The notes under the pieces were generated by a model. It did no database searches. It saw only the letters and a list, made by a program, of their open reading frames with translations, and was not told the origin of the DNA. From Candidatus Diapherotrites archaeon CG08_land_8_20_14_0_20_34_12 (GTDB lineage Archaea > Iainarchaeota > Iainarchaeia > Iainarchaeales > 0-14-0-20-34-12): 16,271 nucleotides of DNA. The position numbers were made by a program, and so were the translations under genes. The stretch is from assembly GCA_002779065.1 (NCBI GenBank), contig PEXL01000002.1, positions 1 through 16,271 of the forward strand, given 5' to 3'. The first letter of the stretch is position 1; each line of letters starts with the position of its first letter. Positions 6,340 through 13,868 of this stretch are shown one piece after another.

Positions 6340-9195
6340 TCCGGCGGCCTAGGAACACCAGCACATTTGCGTGTAGAATGTGTTACTGCTGATGCCTTTG
6401 TTTTTTTAGAAGATGGCAATATTGTTGAAATAGCAAGTTTGCTTAACAGTGAATTTGTTCACAAAAAAGAATTAAAAAATAATGCAATTATTTACTATAC
6501 TGATGGCTTGAAATTATTCGGAGAATCTAATTTTAAACTGCAGGGCAATGAAGTATATAGAATTATTGAGAGAGATTTTGATTCAGAAATTTTTGTAATT
6601 AAAACTCGTTTTGGGGAAGAATTGACTCTTACTGAAAACCATCCTGTAGCAATTATGTCTTCAGATGGAATAATTTATAAAAGAGCAGATGAATTAAGTT
6701 CTGATGATTTTATTGTTGTGCCAAGAAAACTTAATTCATTTAATTCCATCCCTGCGGTGCCAAATTTTGAGAAAGCAAGGAGCCATAATAGCATTTCTTT
6801 ACAATTAACACAAATTTCTGAGCCATTTTGTTACTGGCTTGGTTCTATGCTGTCAGATGGGGATTTTACAGCATTCCAGTTTTGCAGCAAAGATAAATAC
6901 TTATGTGAAGAAGTTGTGAATGCATTTGCTTCTTCAACTGGTTTTGTTTCAAATGTTTATCATAGAAAAACAGGTCATTTTTTTGCATCTTTTAATCGCA
7001 AGGAAACACTTAATTTGATAAAGGAGTTGGGGTTGTATGGTTCAGCCGCTAAACACAAGAGCATTCCAGAAATTTTTATGAGTATGCCTAATAATCTTAC
7101 TGCAAATTTATTAGCAGGTTTATTTGATGGTGATGGTTGTGTTACTGCAAAAGGAGAAGTATCTTATGTTACTGTATCAAGAAAGCTAGCTTATCAAATT
7201 AGAGTTCTTCTGTTAAGATTTGGAGTACGTACTTCAATAAGTTCTAGGCTACAATCTTGGAATGCAAGTCAACCGAGTAAATTATATAGAGTTAGGCGTC
7301 AAGGTTTAGATGCCTGTTCTGTGTTTTTAAAGGAAATTCCAATTAAAAGAAAATCTTTGCTTGAAAATGCAAACTCTTATGTTAATTCAACAACTGAAGC
7401 AAAAACAATGAAGAGAGAAACTGTGCCAACTATCTTTCATAATTTAGAACAGTTAAGACAAAAGTTATTCTTAATTGAAGATGAGGTTTTACCTAAGAGG
7501 TGCTTTAAAAGTTACTCTGTATCAGACCCTTCATTTAAAAAAATTAATGAAATGCTTTTTGTTTTTAAGGAAAGAATTAAAGAGCTCGAATATTTTGCAT
7601 CACTTTCACAGACTGGTAACTGGGATGACCTTAAGGATATTGCTAAATCACTGCATTTAGGTTATCGTAAAATAACAAAACTTTCAGGCATAAATTTTAG
7701 AACTGCCATTGTCTATAATAAAACAAATAAGTGCTTGTCTTTTTTCCAAACTTTTTTCTTTGATTTATGCAATGCTGCCTTAATTAGTGCTAAAAAAGAA
7801 CTAGACTTTTTAGAAACTGTCATTAAGGGGGATATTGGTTTTGATCAAATAGTGAGTATTGATCAAAAAAAATTTAAGGGTAAGGTATATGATCTAACTA
7901 CTGATTTAGGCAACTTTATAGCGAATGGTGTACTTATTCATAATTGTGGCCTGATCCACAAAGCAAATAAAGGTGTTTTATTTATTGATGAGATTTCTGC
8001 TTTAACCCCCAAAAGCCAGCAAGAACTTTTGACAGCAATGCAGGAAAAAAAATATTCAATTACAGGTCAGAGTGAAATGTCCTCTGGAAGTATGGTTAGA
8101 ACTGAGGCAGTGCCTTGTGATTTTGTCCTTGTAGCTGCTGGAAATTACCAGGATTTGGAAAAGGTGCATCCTGCTTTGCGTTCAAGGATTCGAGGATATG
8201 GTTATGAAATTTATATGAATTATGATGTGCCTGATACCGAAGAAAATATTCATAAATTAATCCAGTTTGTTGCCCAGGAAATAAAAAAAGATGGAAAGAT
8301 TCCGCATTTTTCAAGGGAAGCTGTTGATGAAATACTTTTAGATGCGAGAAGGCGGGCAAACAGGAAGAACCGCCTCACATTGCTATTGAGGGATTTGGGC
8401 GGTTTGGTCAGGGCTGCAGGGGATATTGCAATTAAAAAAAGGCATTCTGTTGTCCAGAAGGAAGATCTTTTTGAAGCAAGGGTTTCAGCAAAAACCTTAG
8501 AGCAGCAAATGGTTGACAAGATGATTGAGACAAAGAAGGAATATAATGTTTATTTGAGTAAAGGAAGTGCAATAGGGCGGGTAAATGGGTTAGCTGTTTC
8601 AGGAGATGGTTCTGCGGGATTAATTCTGCCGCTTGAGGCAGAAATAACGCCAGCAGCTTCACAGTCTGAAGGAAAAATAATTGCTACAGGTAAATTAGGG
8701 GAAATAGCAAAGGAAGCAGTGCAGAATGTTTCTGCAATAATTAAAAAATTAAGCGGAAAAGATATCACAAAAAATGATCTACATATTCAGTTTTTGCAAA
8801 CCTATGAAGGAGTGGAAGGAGATTCAGCGTCTGTTTCTGTTGCAACTGCTATCATTTCCACACTTGAATCAATTCCAGTAAAGCAGGATTTGGCAATGAC
8901 AGGTTCATTATCCGTAAGAGGTGAAGTTTTGCCAGTAGGAGGGATTACCTCAAAAATTCAAGCAGCAATACAAGCAGGTTTTAGTGAAGTTATAATTCCA
9001 AAATCAAATATGCAGGATATTGTCCTGCCAAAAAAAGAATTGGATAAAATAAAAATAATTCCAGTTACAACATTAACTGACGTTTTAGATAATGCCTTTG
9101 TGAAAAGCACAAACAAAAGCAAGCTGATTAAATCATTGAATAAAATAATATCAATTGCTTCAATTAATTTGCCCGCAGTAAAATCTGCAGCTTAA
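6223..9195 (+). CDS. lonB: C-intein, LonB C-terminal part and a second complete intein
   Basis: A 990-residue precursor. Residues 1-39 are a C-intein ending in VLVCN. S40-E52 ([13 protein letters not shown]) continue the LonB ATPase domain. C53-N574 are a second intein with a homing endonuclease. C575-A990 complete LonB: Walker B VLFIDEIS (D589-E590), the sensor and arginine-finger region ([10 protein letters not shown]...LRSRI), the helical lid and the Lon protease domain with the Ser868-Lys911 dyad ([10 protein letters not shown] and [10 protein letters not shown]). The only usable start is ATG 6223, because TAG lies three codons upstream in frame. With residues 1-207 from the upstream ORF the spliced protein would be 207+13+416 = 636 residues, the normal size of archaeal LonB. 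The frame differs from that of the upstream ORF, so this is not simple stop read-through. Confidence 0.9.
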   Translation: MQTKTAKISSKTKRKFKGHVYNVTTDTGNLFVEDVLVCNSGGLGTPAHLRVECVTADAFVFLEDGNIVEIASLLNSEFVHKKELKNNAIIYYTDGLKLFGESNFKLQGNEVYRIIERDFDSEIFVIKTRFGEELTLTENHPVAIMSSDGIIYKRADELSSDDFIVVPRKLNSFNSIPAVPNFEKARSHNSISLQLTQISEPFCYWLGSMLSDGDFTAFQFCSKDKYLCEEVVNAFASSTGFVSNVYHRKTGHFFASFNRKETLNLIKELGLYGSAAKHKSIPEIFMSMPNNLTANLLAGLFDGDGCVTAKGEVSYVTVSRKLAYQIRVLLLRFGVRTSISSRLQSWNASQPSKLYRVRRQGLDACSVFLKEIPIKRKSLLENANSYVNSTTEAKTMKRETVPTIFHNLEQLRQKLFLIEDEVLPKRCFKSYSVSDPSFKKINEMLFVFKERIKELEYFASLSQTGNWDDLKDIAKSLHLGYRKITKLSGINFRTAIVYNKTNKCLSFFQTFFFDLCNAALISAKKELDFLETVIKGDIGFDQIVSIDQKKFKGKVYDLTTDLGNFIANGVLIHNCGLIHKANKGVLFIDEISALTPKSQQELLTAMQEKKYSITGQSEMSSGSMVRTEAVPCDFVLVAAGNYQDLEKVHPALRSRIRGYGYEIYMNYDVPDTEENIHKLIQFVAQEIKKDGKIPHFSREAVDEILLDARRRANRKNRLTLLLRDLGGLVRAAGDIAIKKRHSVVQKEDLFEARVSAKTLEQQMVDKMIETKKEYNVYLSKGSAIGRVNGLAVSGDGSAGLILPLEAEITPAASQSEGKIIATGKLGEIAKEAVQNVSAIIKKLSGKDITKNDLHIQFLQTYEGVEGDSASVSVATAIISTLESIPVKQDLAMTGSLSVRGEVLPVGGITSKIQAAIQAGFSEVIIPKSNMQDIVLPKKELDKIKIIPVTTLTDVLDNAFVKSTNKSKLIKSLNKIISIASINLPAVKSAA
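6379..7944 (+). other. Complete LonB intein with LAGLIDADG homing endonuclease (522 residues)
   Basis: It starts at Cys53 ([13 protein letters not shown], block A) after LRVE and ends at His573-Asn574 (NGVLIHN), with Cys575 as +1 residue. Block B TENH is at 137-140. Two dodecapeptide motifs, [10 protein letters not shown] (206-215) and [10 protein letters not shown] (296-305), keep their aspartates (D212 and D302), so the endonuclease looks intact. Family knowledge: Lon genes of Thermococcales also carry inteins; whether the insertion site is the same was not checked. Confidence 0.9.
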
Positions 9196-9220
9196 TTTTA
9201 TTTACTTTAATTAGATTATT
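9196..9220. terminator. T-rich convergent gap between lonB and the DUF373 gene
   Basis: The 25-bp gap between two converging stops contains TTTTATTTACTTT on the plus strand, a plausible archaeal U-rich termination signal for lonB. There is no hairpin. On the minus strand the signal is poorer. Confidence 0.35.
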
Positions 9221-10453
9221 CTATGTATTTAGGTAAATGCGCCCGTTTTTGAAGAAGAAATCGCCTTCCTTCACATTAATATTCTTTTCAGATGTTTCAA
9301 CCACAAGGACATTTTTCTTTTTGTCAATTGCAATTACCTTTCCTTTGAAATTATTATTAATGGTATAAACAGGCAAATTTACAATAATTTCAGTTATCTT
9401 TCTTCTTATATCAATGCTTTCTGTAGCCCTGAATGCTATAAATAAAGTAATAAAAGAAATCAGGATAGTGAGTAAGAAGAAATTTAAATCGCCAATTCCC
9501 AAGAAAACCAGGGTAGCAGAATCAATTATTAACCATCCTAATATAGTAGAAACAAAATAAAGAATATATTTCCTGAGATAAAATGCTTTCTTGAAATGCA
9601 ATATATCCAGGGATTTTGCAAGAATAATGCAAATAATTGCAAGCACAAAGAACAGATAACTAACTTGTAATGCTTTTACCCAATTTTTCAAAACATCGCC
9701 AGTAAATGGGGTGTTAGTTACTGTTGAATATACTCCAAAAATAAATATAAAAATACTTCCTATGTAAAAAGGGAATGAAACCCTTTCAGCAGATATTGCC
9801 CCCCTTAAATCCTTGGTAAATCTGCTGATAAATAATTCAATTCCGAATCCTTTAATCAAAAGATAAATTCCAATGATGAATGAAATTCCCTGAATAAATA
9901 ATTCTTGCGCCCCGAGCACTAGTGTTATTGCATAAATTAAAAGAATCACCCCGGGAATGCCAAAGATTACCCTTGCGAAATAAGGGTCACTTAGTGTTTC
10001 CTTTATTGTGAAATATAAAGATTCAACCTCTTTCGCTTGTTTTACAATAATTAATTCCTTTGAGATTATTTTAGCCCTGCTCTGCAAAACAGGCATAATC
10101 TGGTCATCTTCCGCCCCGTCTGTAATCAAAACAAATCCGTTTATTTTGTATTTTTCAGTAAGCATATCCAATTGTTCATTAATTCTTTTGTCAGAAACAA
10201 AACCAGATTTCCCCACACCCGTTAATGTTACAATTTCAACATCCTTATAATGCTCTTTTACCTCGTCAAATTTTTTGACAGCAGCAAACATTGAATTCGC
10301 ATCAGCTTCCCCGGGATCTGCTAAAATTAGCTTATTTGCAGTATTCAGATTATTCTCTCGTCCAATTATTGGGCCTTCAACCCCAGTCTTTCTTCCGATA
10401 TCATTATCTCGGTCAACACAAACAACAAAGATGTATTCCTTTTCCGAAGCCAT
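9221..10453 (-). CDS. DUF373-family archaeal membrane protein
   Basis: A 410-residue protein of the archaeal DUF373 (COG2237) family. The soluble N-terminal half has the family landmarks IFVVCVDRDNDIG (about 8-20), PIIGRENNL, LILADPGEADANSMFAAVK and VLITDGAEDDQIMPVLQSR. These form an acidic, phosphatase- or nucleotide-site-like pocket whose activity is not known. From about residue 155 a membrane domain follows with roughly six or seven helices, ending in a short cytoplasmic-looking tail (KVIAIDKKKNVLVVETSEKN). The ATG at 10453 sits about 23 bp from a minus-strand TATA-like ACTTAAAATA (10471-10480). It converges on lonB and diverges from the SPFH gene. The family is found mainly in archaea, which supports the domain assignment of the window. 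Confidence 0.88.
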   Translation of the reverse strand: MASEKEYIFVVCVDRDNDIGRKTGVEGPIIGRENNLNTANKLILADPGEADANSMFAAVKKFDEVKEHYKDVEIVTLTGVGKSGFVSDKRINEQLDMLTEKYKINGFVLITDGAEDDQIMPVLQSRAKIISKELIIVKQAKEVESLYFTIKETLSDPYFARVIFGIPGVILLIYAITLVLGAQELFIQGISFIIGIYLLIKGFGIELFISRFTKDLRGAISAERVSFPFYIGSIFIFIFGVYSTVTNTPFTGDVLKNWVKALQVSYLFFVLAIICIILAKSLDILHFKKAFYLRKYILYFVSTILGWLIIDSATLVFLGIGDLNFFLLTILISFITLFIAFRATESIDIRRKITEIIVNLPVYTINNNFKGKVIAIDKKKNVLVVETSEKNINVKEGDFFFKNGRIYLNT

Positions 10454-10515
10454 AATAATCTAAAAATGCTTATTTTAAGTAAAAAATATCCTTATGCTAT
10501 CTAATTTAGGGCAAC

Positions 10516-10530
10516 TTATATATATAAATT
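10516..10530 (+). promoter_or_regulatory. TATA box of the SPFH gene
   Basis: TTATATATATAAATT predicts a start site near 10550 and hence a leader of about 20 nt. That leader contains AGGTG at 10559-10563, 5 nt before the TTG start at 10569. Confidence 0.55.
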
Positions 10531-10568
10531 TACTCAATACCATATTATAGTAACTAATAGGTGTTTGT

Positions 10569-11570
10569 TTGAGTTCTGAGAAAAAACAGAAGCAGGGAAT
10601 TTTCTTAATAATTCTTATTCTTTTAGGTATTTTACTAATTGGTTGTGTGTTTTTTTATACTGAAATAATGGAAAATCTTCTTTGGATTGCTATCCTTATT
10701 ATAATTGTTCTTGCTTTCTGGCGCTTTGATTATTTACTTATGCTTAAGGATTATGAAAGGGCAGTAATTTACCGATTTGGCAAGGTAAATAGGGTTGGCG
10801 GAGCTGGCTGGGCAATTGTTTTGCCGCCAGTAGAATCATATACTAAAGTAGATCTCAGGACAAAGACAATTGATGTTCCAAAACAGGATGTAATCACAAA
10901 AGATTCGATTGAATTGAGGATTGATGCAGTCCTTTATCTCAGAATAAAAAAAGAACCAGAAGCAGTTATAAAATCAGTTATTGAAGTAGAAGATTATAGT
11001 TTGGCAGCGCAGAAATATATTACTGCTACTTTAAGAAATAAAATAGGAAATATGCTTCTTTCAGAAGTAATCTCAAGCATAAGTGATTTAAATGGCGAAT
11101 TAAAGAAAGGCCTTGAGCTACTTATTACTAATTGGGGTTTGGAAGTTGTTGATGTTGTGATACAAGAAGTGCAAATCCCAAGAAAAATAATTGAGGCAAT
11201 GCATGATGAAAAGGCAGCAGTGCAAGAAAAACTTGCAAGGATGGAGCGGGCAAAAGCACAGGCAGAAGAGATTACTGCAGTGAGTGAGGCAACAAAGAAT
11301 CTTTCACAAGATACGCTGAATTATTATTATATTAAAGCATTGGAAGAAATGGCCCGCGGGAAAAGTACAAAATTAATTTTTCCACTAGAAATTAGCAAGA
11401 TTGTGCATTCCCTTAGCTCAAATATTTCTTCATCTGATTCACCAAATATGAACAACCTGCTAAAAAATGCCGAGCCTTACAAAAAGATGCTGCAAGAGTA
11501 TGTTGATGATGCAGTAAAAAAGGCAAAGGCAGAAGAAAGAAAAAAAGAAATTGACTTGGAAGAGAAATAA
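10569..11570 (+). CDS. SPFH/band 7 (stomatin-like) membrane protein
   Basis: A 333-residue stomatin/prohibitin-family protein, a class that forms membrane-bound ring scaffolds and often associates with membrane proteases. Two hydrophobic segments near the N-terminus (about 11-30 and 35-52) precede the SPFH domain at about 57-235: EERAV-like YERAVIYRFGKVNRV, GWAIVLPPVESYTKVDLRTKTIDVP, TKDSIELRIDAVLYLRI and LEVVDVVIQEVQIPRKI. A charged coiled-coil region follows (EKAAVQEKLARMERAKAQAEE), then a second helix-rich tail rich in Lys and Glu. The start is TTG with AGGTG five bases before it; no ATG or GTG nearby would keep the N-terminal segment. No NfeD-type partner gene is in the window, but lonB lies just upstream past the DUF373 gene. 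Confidence 0.9.
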   Translation: MSSEKKQKQGIFLIILILLGILLIGCVFFYTEIMENLLWIAILIIIVLAFWRFDYLLMLKDYERAVIYRFGKVNRVGGAGWAIVLPPVESYTKVDLRTKTIDVPKQDVITKDSIELRIDAVLYLRIKKEPEAVIKSVIEVEDYSLAAQKYITATLRNKIGNMLLSEVISSISDLNGELKKGLELLITNWGLEVVDVVIQEVQIPRKIIEAMHDEKAAVQEKLARMERAKAQAEEITAVSEATKNLSQDTLNYYYIKALEEMARGKSTKLIFPLEISKIVHSLSSNISSSDSPNMNNLLKNAEPYKKMLQEYVDDAVKKAKAEERKKEIDLEEK

Positions 11571-11666
11571 TTTACCTTAATCAAATTAAATCCTGTTTAA
11601 ATTATATTCTAAAGAAACTAATTGAGTTTTATTTTTCTTAAAATCTATTTGTGCTTTTAAAAGTAC
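11571..11666. terminator. Convergent AT-rich gap after the SPFH gene
   Basis: The gap between the SPFH stop and the SpoIIM-like stop contains GTTTTATTTTTCTT on the plus strand (about 11626-11639), a likely U-rich terminator for the SPFH gene. CTTTTAAAAG (about 11654-11663) is a short palindrome. No gene was seen. Confidence 0.35.
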
Positions 11667-12638
11667 TTACAGACTAAACCTTCGTCTTGGTTCATAATGG
11701 TATGAGTCTTTTTTTCTAATTCCCAAACCAAACAGTATTAGCCCAATAATGTATAAGGCTGATAAAACAGTGGGAATTTCCTGATTTCCAATTATAATAT
11801 ATGATTCAATGATTGCCCCAACAAGTATGCTAATTAAAGCAAGCATAACAAACACCATAATTTCCATAATCATATGAACTGCAACAATTTTCTTCAGCCT
11901 ATGCCTTACAATCATTGCAGAGAATAATCCACCAGCAATTGCTGCACTGAAATATCCGACAAATTCAGGTATTCCGTGTGGTAAAAATCCCAGGAATGCA
12001 AAATGTTGCATAGCATTTAAGCGCTCAGCAATTGCTATTGCAACAACAGAAGAATTCCAACTTATCAAAAATATTGCACCCGAACCATATAATATTGAAA
12101 ATACAATCGCTAGAACTATGATAGTCAGATTATTGAAGAAAATGACATCAAACCAGCATCCAGAACTACTTCCACAGCTTACTAAAGCAGTAACATTTCC
12201 TGTTAATTTTGCCCTTAAATTTTCAATTCCGCCCAATGTTTTTATCTGTTCTGAAAAGAAAGTATCCTTTGAAATGCCATTAATGCAAATGTCTGATGTT
12301 AAACAAACATTTGAACTCTGATCCGGCAATATCATATACCAAGCAATAAAACTAAGGATAATTCCTAATGAAAGGAAACCATATATTGCAATTAAATATC
12401 TGTGAATTACCAATTTATTCTCTAATCTTTCTTGAATATGTTCTGCTTCCGCAAATATCTTGTAAATCACAGGAACAGTTCCAATAGTAATAAATGCAAT
12501 AGCAAGGATGCTTGCATGTGTGGGAAATGTGAAATAAGCAGTCCATAATGCGACAGAGCTGACTATGAATGAGAACAAAGTCATGAAGAATGCATGCCTT
12601 CTCAAAGAATGCGTTGATAATAAGCCTTCGAGTACCAT
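11667..12638 (-). CDS. SpoIIM-like (DUF95) integral membrane protein
   Basis: A 323-residue polytopic membrane protein of the stage II sporulation M-like family, widespread in non-sporulating archaea and bacteria and of unknown job there. The diagnostic region is ISWNSSVVAIAIAER followed by FLGFLPHGIPEFVGYFSAAIAGGLF at about 195-250. About six or seven hydrophobic segments are visible. A polar loop of about 70 residues (about 108-175) between helices has four cysteines (VCLTSDIC and VSCGSSSGCW) and two possible N-glycosylation sites, which suggests it is extracytoplasmic and possibly disulfide-bonded. The ATG is 29 bp from a minus-strand TATA box (ATAAATATATA, plus coordinates 12662-12672), so the gene looks leaderless. 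It diverges from csl4 across the hairpin chain. Confidence 0.82.
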   Translation of the reverse strand: MVLEGLLSTHSLRRHAFFMTLFSFIVSSVALWTAYFTFPTHASILAIAFITIGTVPVIYKIFAEAEHIQERLENKLVIHRYLIAIYGFLSLGIILSFIAWYMILPDQSSNVCLTSDICINGISKDTFFSEQIKTLGGIENLRAKLTGNVTALVSCGSSSGCWFDVIFFNNLTIIVLAIVFSILYGSGAIFLISWNSSVVAIAIAERLNAMQHFAFLGFLPHGIPEFVGYFSAAIAGGLFSAMIVRHRLKKIVAVHMIMEIMVFVMLALISILVGAIIESYIIIGNQEIPTVLSALYIIGLILFGLGIRKKDSYHYEPRRRFSL

Positions 12639-12694
12639 AGTACTTACTGTAGGACTAAACCCTATATATTTATTACTTTCTGTGGGGATAATTG

Positions 12695-12707
12695 AATATA
12701 TTTAAAG
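12695..12707 (+). promoter_or_regulatory. TATA-like box ahead of the csl4 hairpin chain
   Basis: AATATATTTAAAG is about 28 bp before 12728, where the first hairpin begins. A transcript from here would start with the hairpin chain and read into csl4, giving a leader of about 250 nt. A closer candidate, ACTATATC at 12923-12930, would give a leader of only about 20 nt. Confidence 0.4.
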
Positions 12708-12727
12708 CAGTACTGAGGAAATAGATA

Positions 12728-12926
12728 TAGCAAGAAACATAAATAATTGAAAAAAACTTGTTTCTTACTAGATACAAATTAAATCCAAAGGATTTAATTG
12801 TACACTTAAAGCCTTCAATTAAAATGATTTGCATTTTAATGGAGCATTAAAAGCTTTGCTTTTAATAGCTTGCTTTAAGTTGTAGTAAAAGACCAAAATG
12901 AATTCAAAAATTAATGTCTTTTACTA
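12728..12926 (+). repeat. Chain of five or six abutting hairpins upstream of csl4
   Basis: Consecutive inverted repeats with almost no spacers. A: 12728-12739 with 12759-12770 (one mismatch). B: 12774-12786 with 12790-12801 (one bulged A, loop AAA). C: 12801-12812 with 12872-12884 (one bulge), enclosing C1 (12818-12826 with 12832-12840) and C2 (12846-12854 with 12858-12866, extended by AGC/GCT). D: 12883-12893 with 12916-12926 (11 bp perfect). It would fold as a compact multi-branched RNA, or as a cruciform in DNA. Hairpins B and C1 resemble the second hairpin of the nob1 chain (CAATTAAAAT arms; AAATCCAAAGG turn). ATTTAGCAGTA follows at 12940-12950, as it does after the nob1 chain. Not CRISPR: arms differ and there are no spacers. 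Confidence 0.75.
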
Positions 12927-12975
12927 TATCTTAGATCTAATTTAGCAGTATTTTTTGTTTTTAGAAGGTGAATTA

Positions 12976-13533
12976 ATGACTAAAGATGTTGTAATCCCTG
13001 GTGAGTTCCTTGCTTATGAAGAGGAGTTCCTTGAAGGGAAGAATACCATCAATACCAATGGAAAAATATACTCCACAACCTTAGGAAAACTAGAGGTTGA
13101 TGAGAAAAACCGTTTGATAAATGTAAAAAATGCAAGGGATATTGATAAATTAAAGGTTGGGGCAGTAATAATCGGAAAAGTATCTTTTGCAAAGGATAAT
13201 GTTGTATCTATAAAGATGGTAGAAGCCTATTCTGGAAAGACAAAATTAATATTGCCTTCAACAAGTGCTTTCTTAAAGGTTTCAAGTGTTAGTACTTCTT
13301 ATATTGAATCCATGAAACAATATCTTAAGATTGGAGATATTGTAAAAGCAGTTGTTTCTGAGATAAAACCTTTCGGAATACAATTGAGGACAAATGATCC
13401 CGAGTTAGGGGTAGTGAAAGCATATTGTTCAAAATGCAGGGCGCCAATGCATTTAAGCCAGGATAAATTACAATGTTTAAGTTGCGGCAGTGTTGAAATA
13501 AGAAAGATAAGTACAGAGTATGAAGTAAAATAA
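12976..13533 (+). CDS. csl4: Exosome RNA-binding subunit Csl4
   Basis: A 185-residue Csl4, one of the two S1-type cap subunits of the archaeal exosome, which feeds RNA to the Rrp41-Rrp42 ring for 3'-5' degradation or tailing. The N-terminal domain begins VIPGEFLAYEEEFLEG and runs to about residue 60. An S1 domain follows at about 60-145 (VGAVIIGKVSFAKDNVVSIKM ... IGDIVKAVVSEIKPFGIQLRT). The C-terminal zinc ribbon has CSKC and CLSC pairs. The ATG at 12976 is preferred to an upstream frame-open start at 12955 because AAGGTGA lies just before it and family similarity begins there. It is first in a same-strand run with rpoL, DUF99 and signal peptidase. Confidence 0.93.
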   Translation: MTKDVVIPGEFLAYEEEFLEGKNTINTNGKIYSTTLGKLEVDEKNRLINVKNARDIDKLKVGAVIIGKVSFAKDNVVSIKMVEAYSGKTKLILPSTSAFLKVSSVSTSYIESMKQYLKIGDIVKAVVSEIKPFGIQLRTNDPELGVVKAYCSKCRAPMHLSQDKLQCLSCGSVEIRKISTEYEVK

Positions 13534-13564
13534 TATTTGTTTAATTGAATGGAAGGTGTTTATT

Positions 13565-13837
13565 TTGAAAATACAGGTTTTGAATCACGATAAAAATGTC
13601 CTAGAATTTAAAATGATTGGGGAAAGGCATACCTTGCCACAGTTGCTTAAAACAGAACTATTGGCAAATTCAGAAGTTGAATTCGTTTCTTATAAATTAG
13701 AACATCCTTTAGATAACGATTCATCATTTATCCTTAAGACCAAAAAAACAGATCCAAAAAAAGTTCTTATTGAAACATGTAAGGATATTATTAAGGATTT
13801 AGATAATTTCGAGGCTGCAGTAAAATCCTTGAAATAA
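13565..13837 (+). CDS. rpoL: DNA-directed RNA polymerase subunit L (Rpo11)
   Basis: A 90-residue subunit L, which pairs with subunit D in archaeal RNA polymerase assembly, as bacterial alpha or eukaryotic Rpb3-Rpb11 do. Family landmarks are GERHTLPQLLKTELL (the HTL.N.L helix region), VEFVSYKLEHPL and the ILKTKKTDPKKVL...DLDNF helix. The frame is open from GTG at 13556, but GGAAGGTG at 13551-13558 is clearly the ribosome site. The TTG at 13565, seven bases on, gives the expected N-terminus MKIQVLNHDKN. The same AGGTGTTT-TTG arrangement is used by the SPFH gene. The gap to csl4 is 31 bp, so co-transcription is likely. csl4 and rpoL are often neighbours in archaea (from memory). Confidence 0.92.
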   Translation: MKIQVLNHDKNVLEFKMIGERHTLPQLLKTELLANSEVEFVSYKLEHPLDNDSSFILKTKKTDPKKVLIETCKDIIKDLDNFEAAVKSLK

Positions 13838-13868
13838 TCCATTTACTTATTTTATTATTCTGAGCATT

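Noticed and set aside
8096..8768. Several minus-strand ORFs inside the LonB C-terminal region
   Set aside because: They are antisense to well-conserved AAA+ and Lon protease sequence, with no recognisable domains or start signals.
4919..9195. LonB as a pseudogene or sequencing frameshift
   Set aside because: A single indel cannot explain it: there is a stop, 287 bp without a good ORF, several in-frame stops and a new start with its own signals. Both pieces end and begin at Hint-domain boundaries, and all downstream catalytic residues are intact.
12728..12926. CRISPR array or tRNA gene
   Set aside because: The inverted repeats are unlike one another, have no equal-sized spacers, and none folds as a tRNA cloverleaf with the conserved T-loop sequence.
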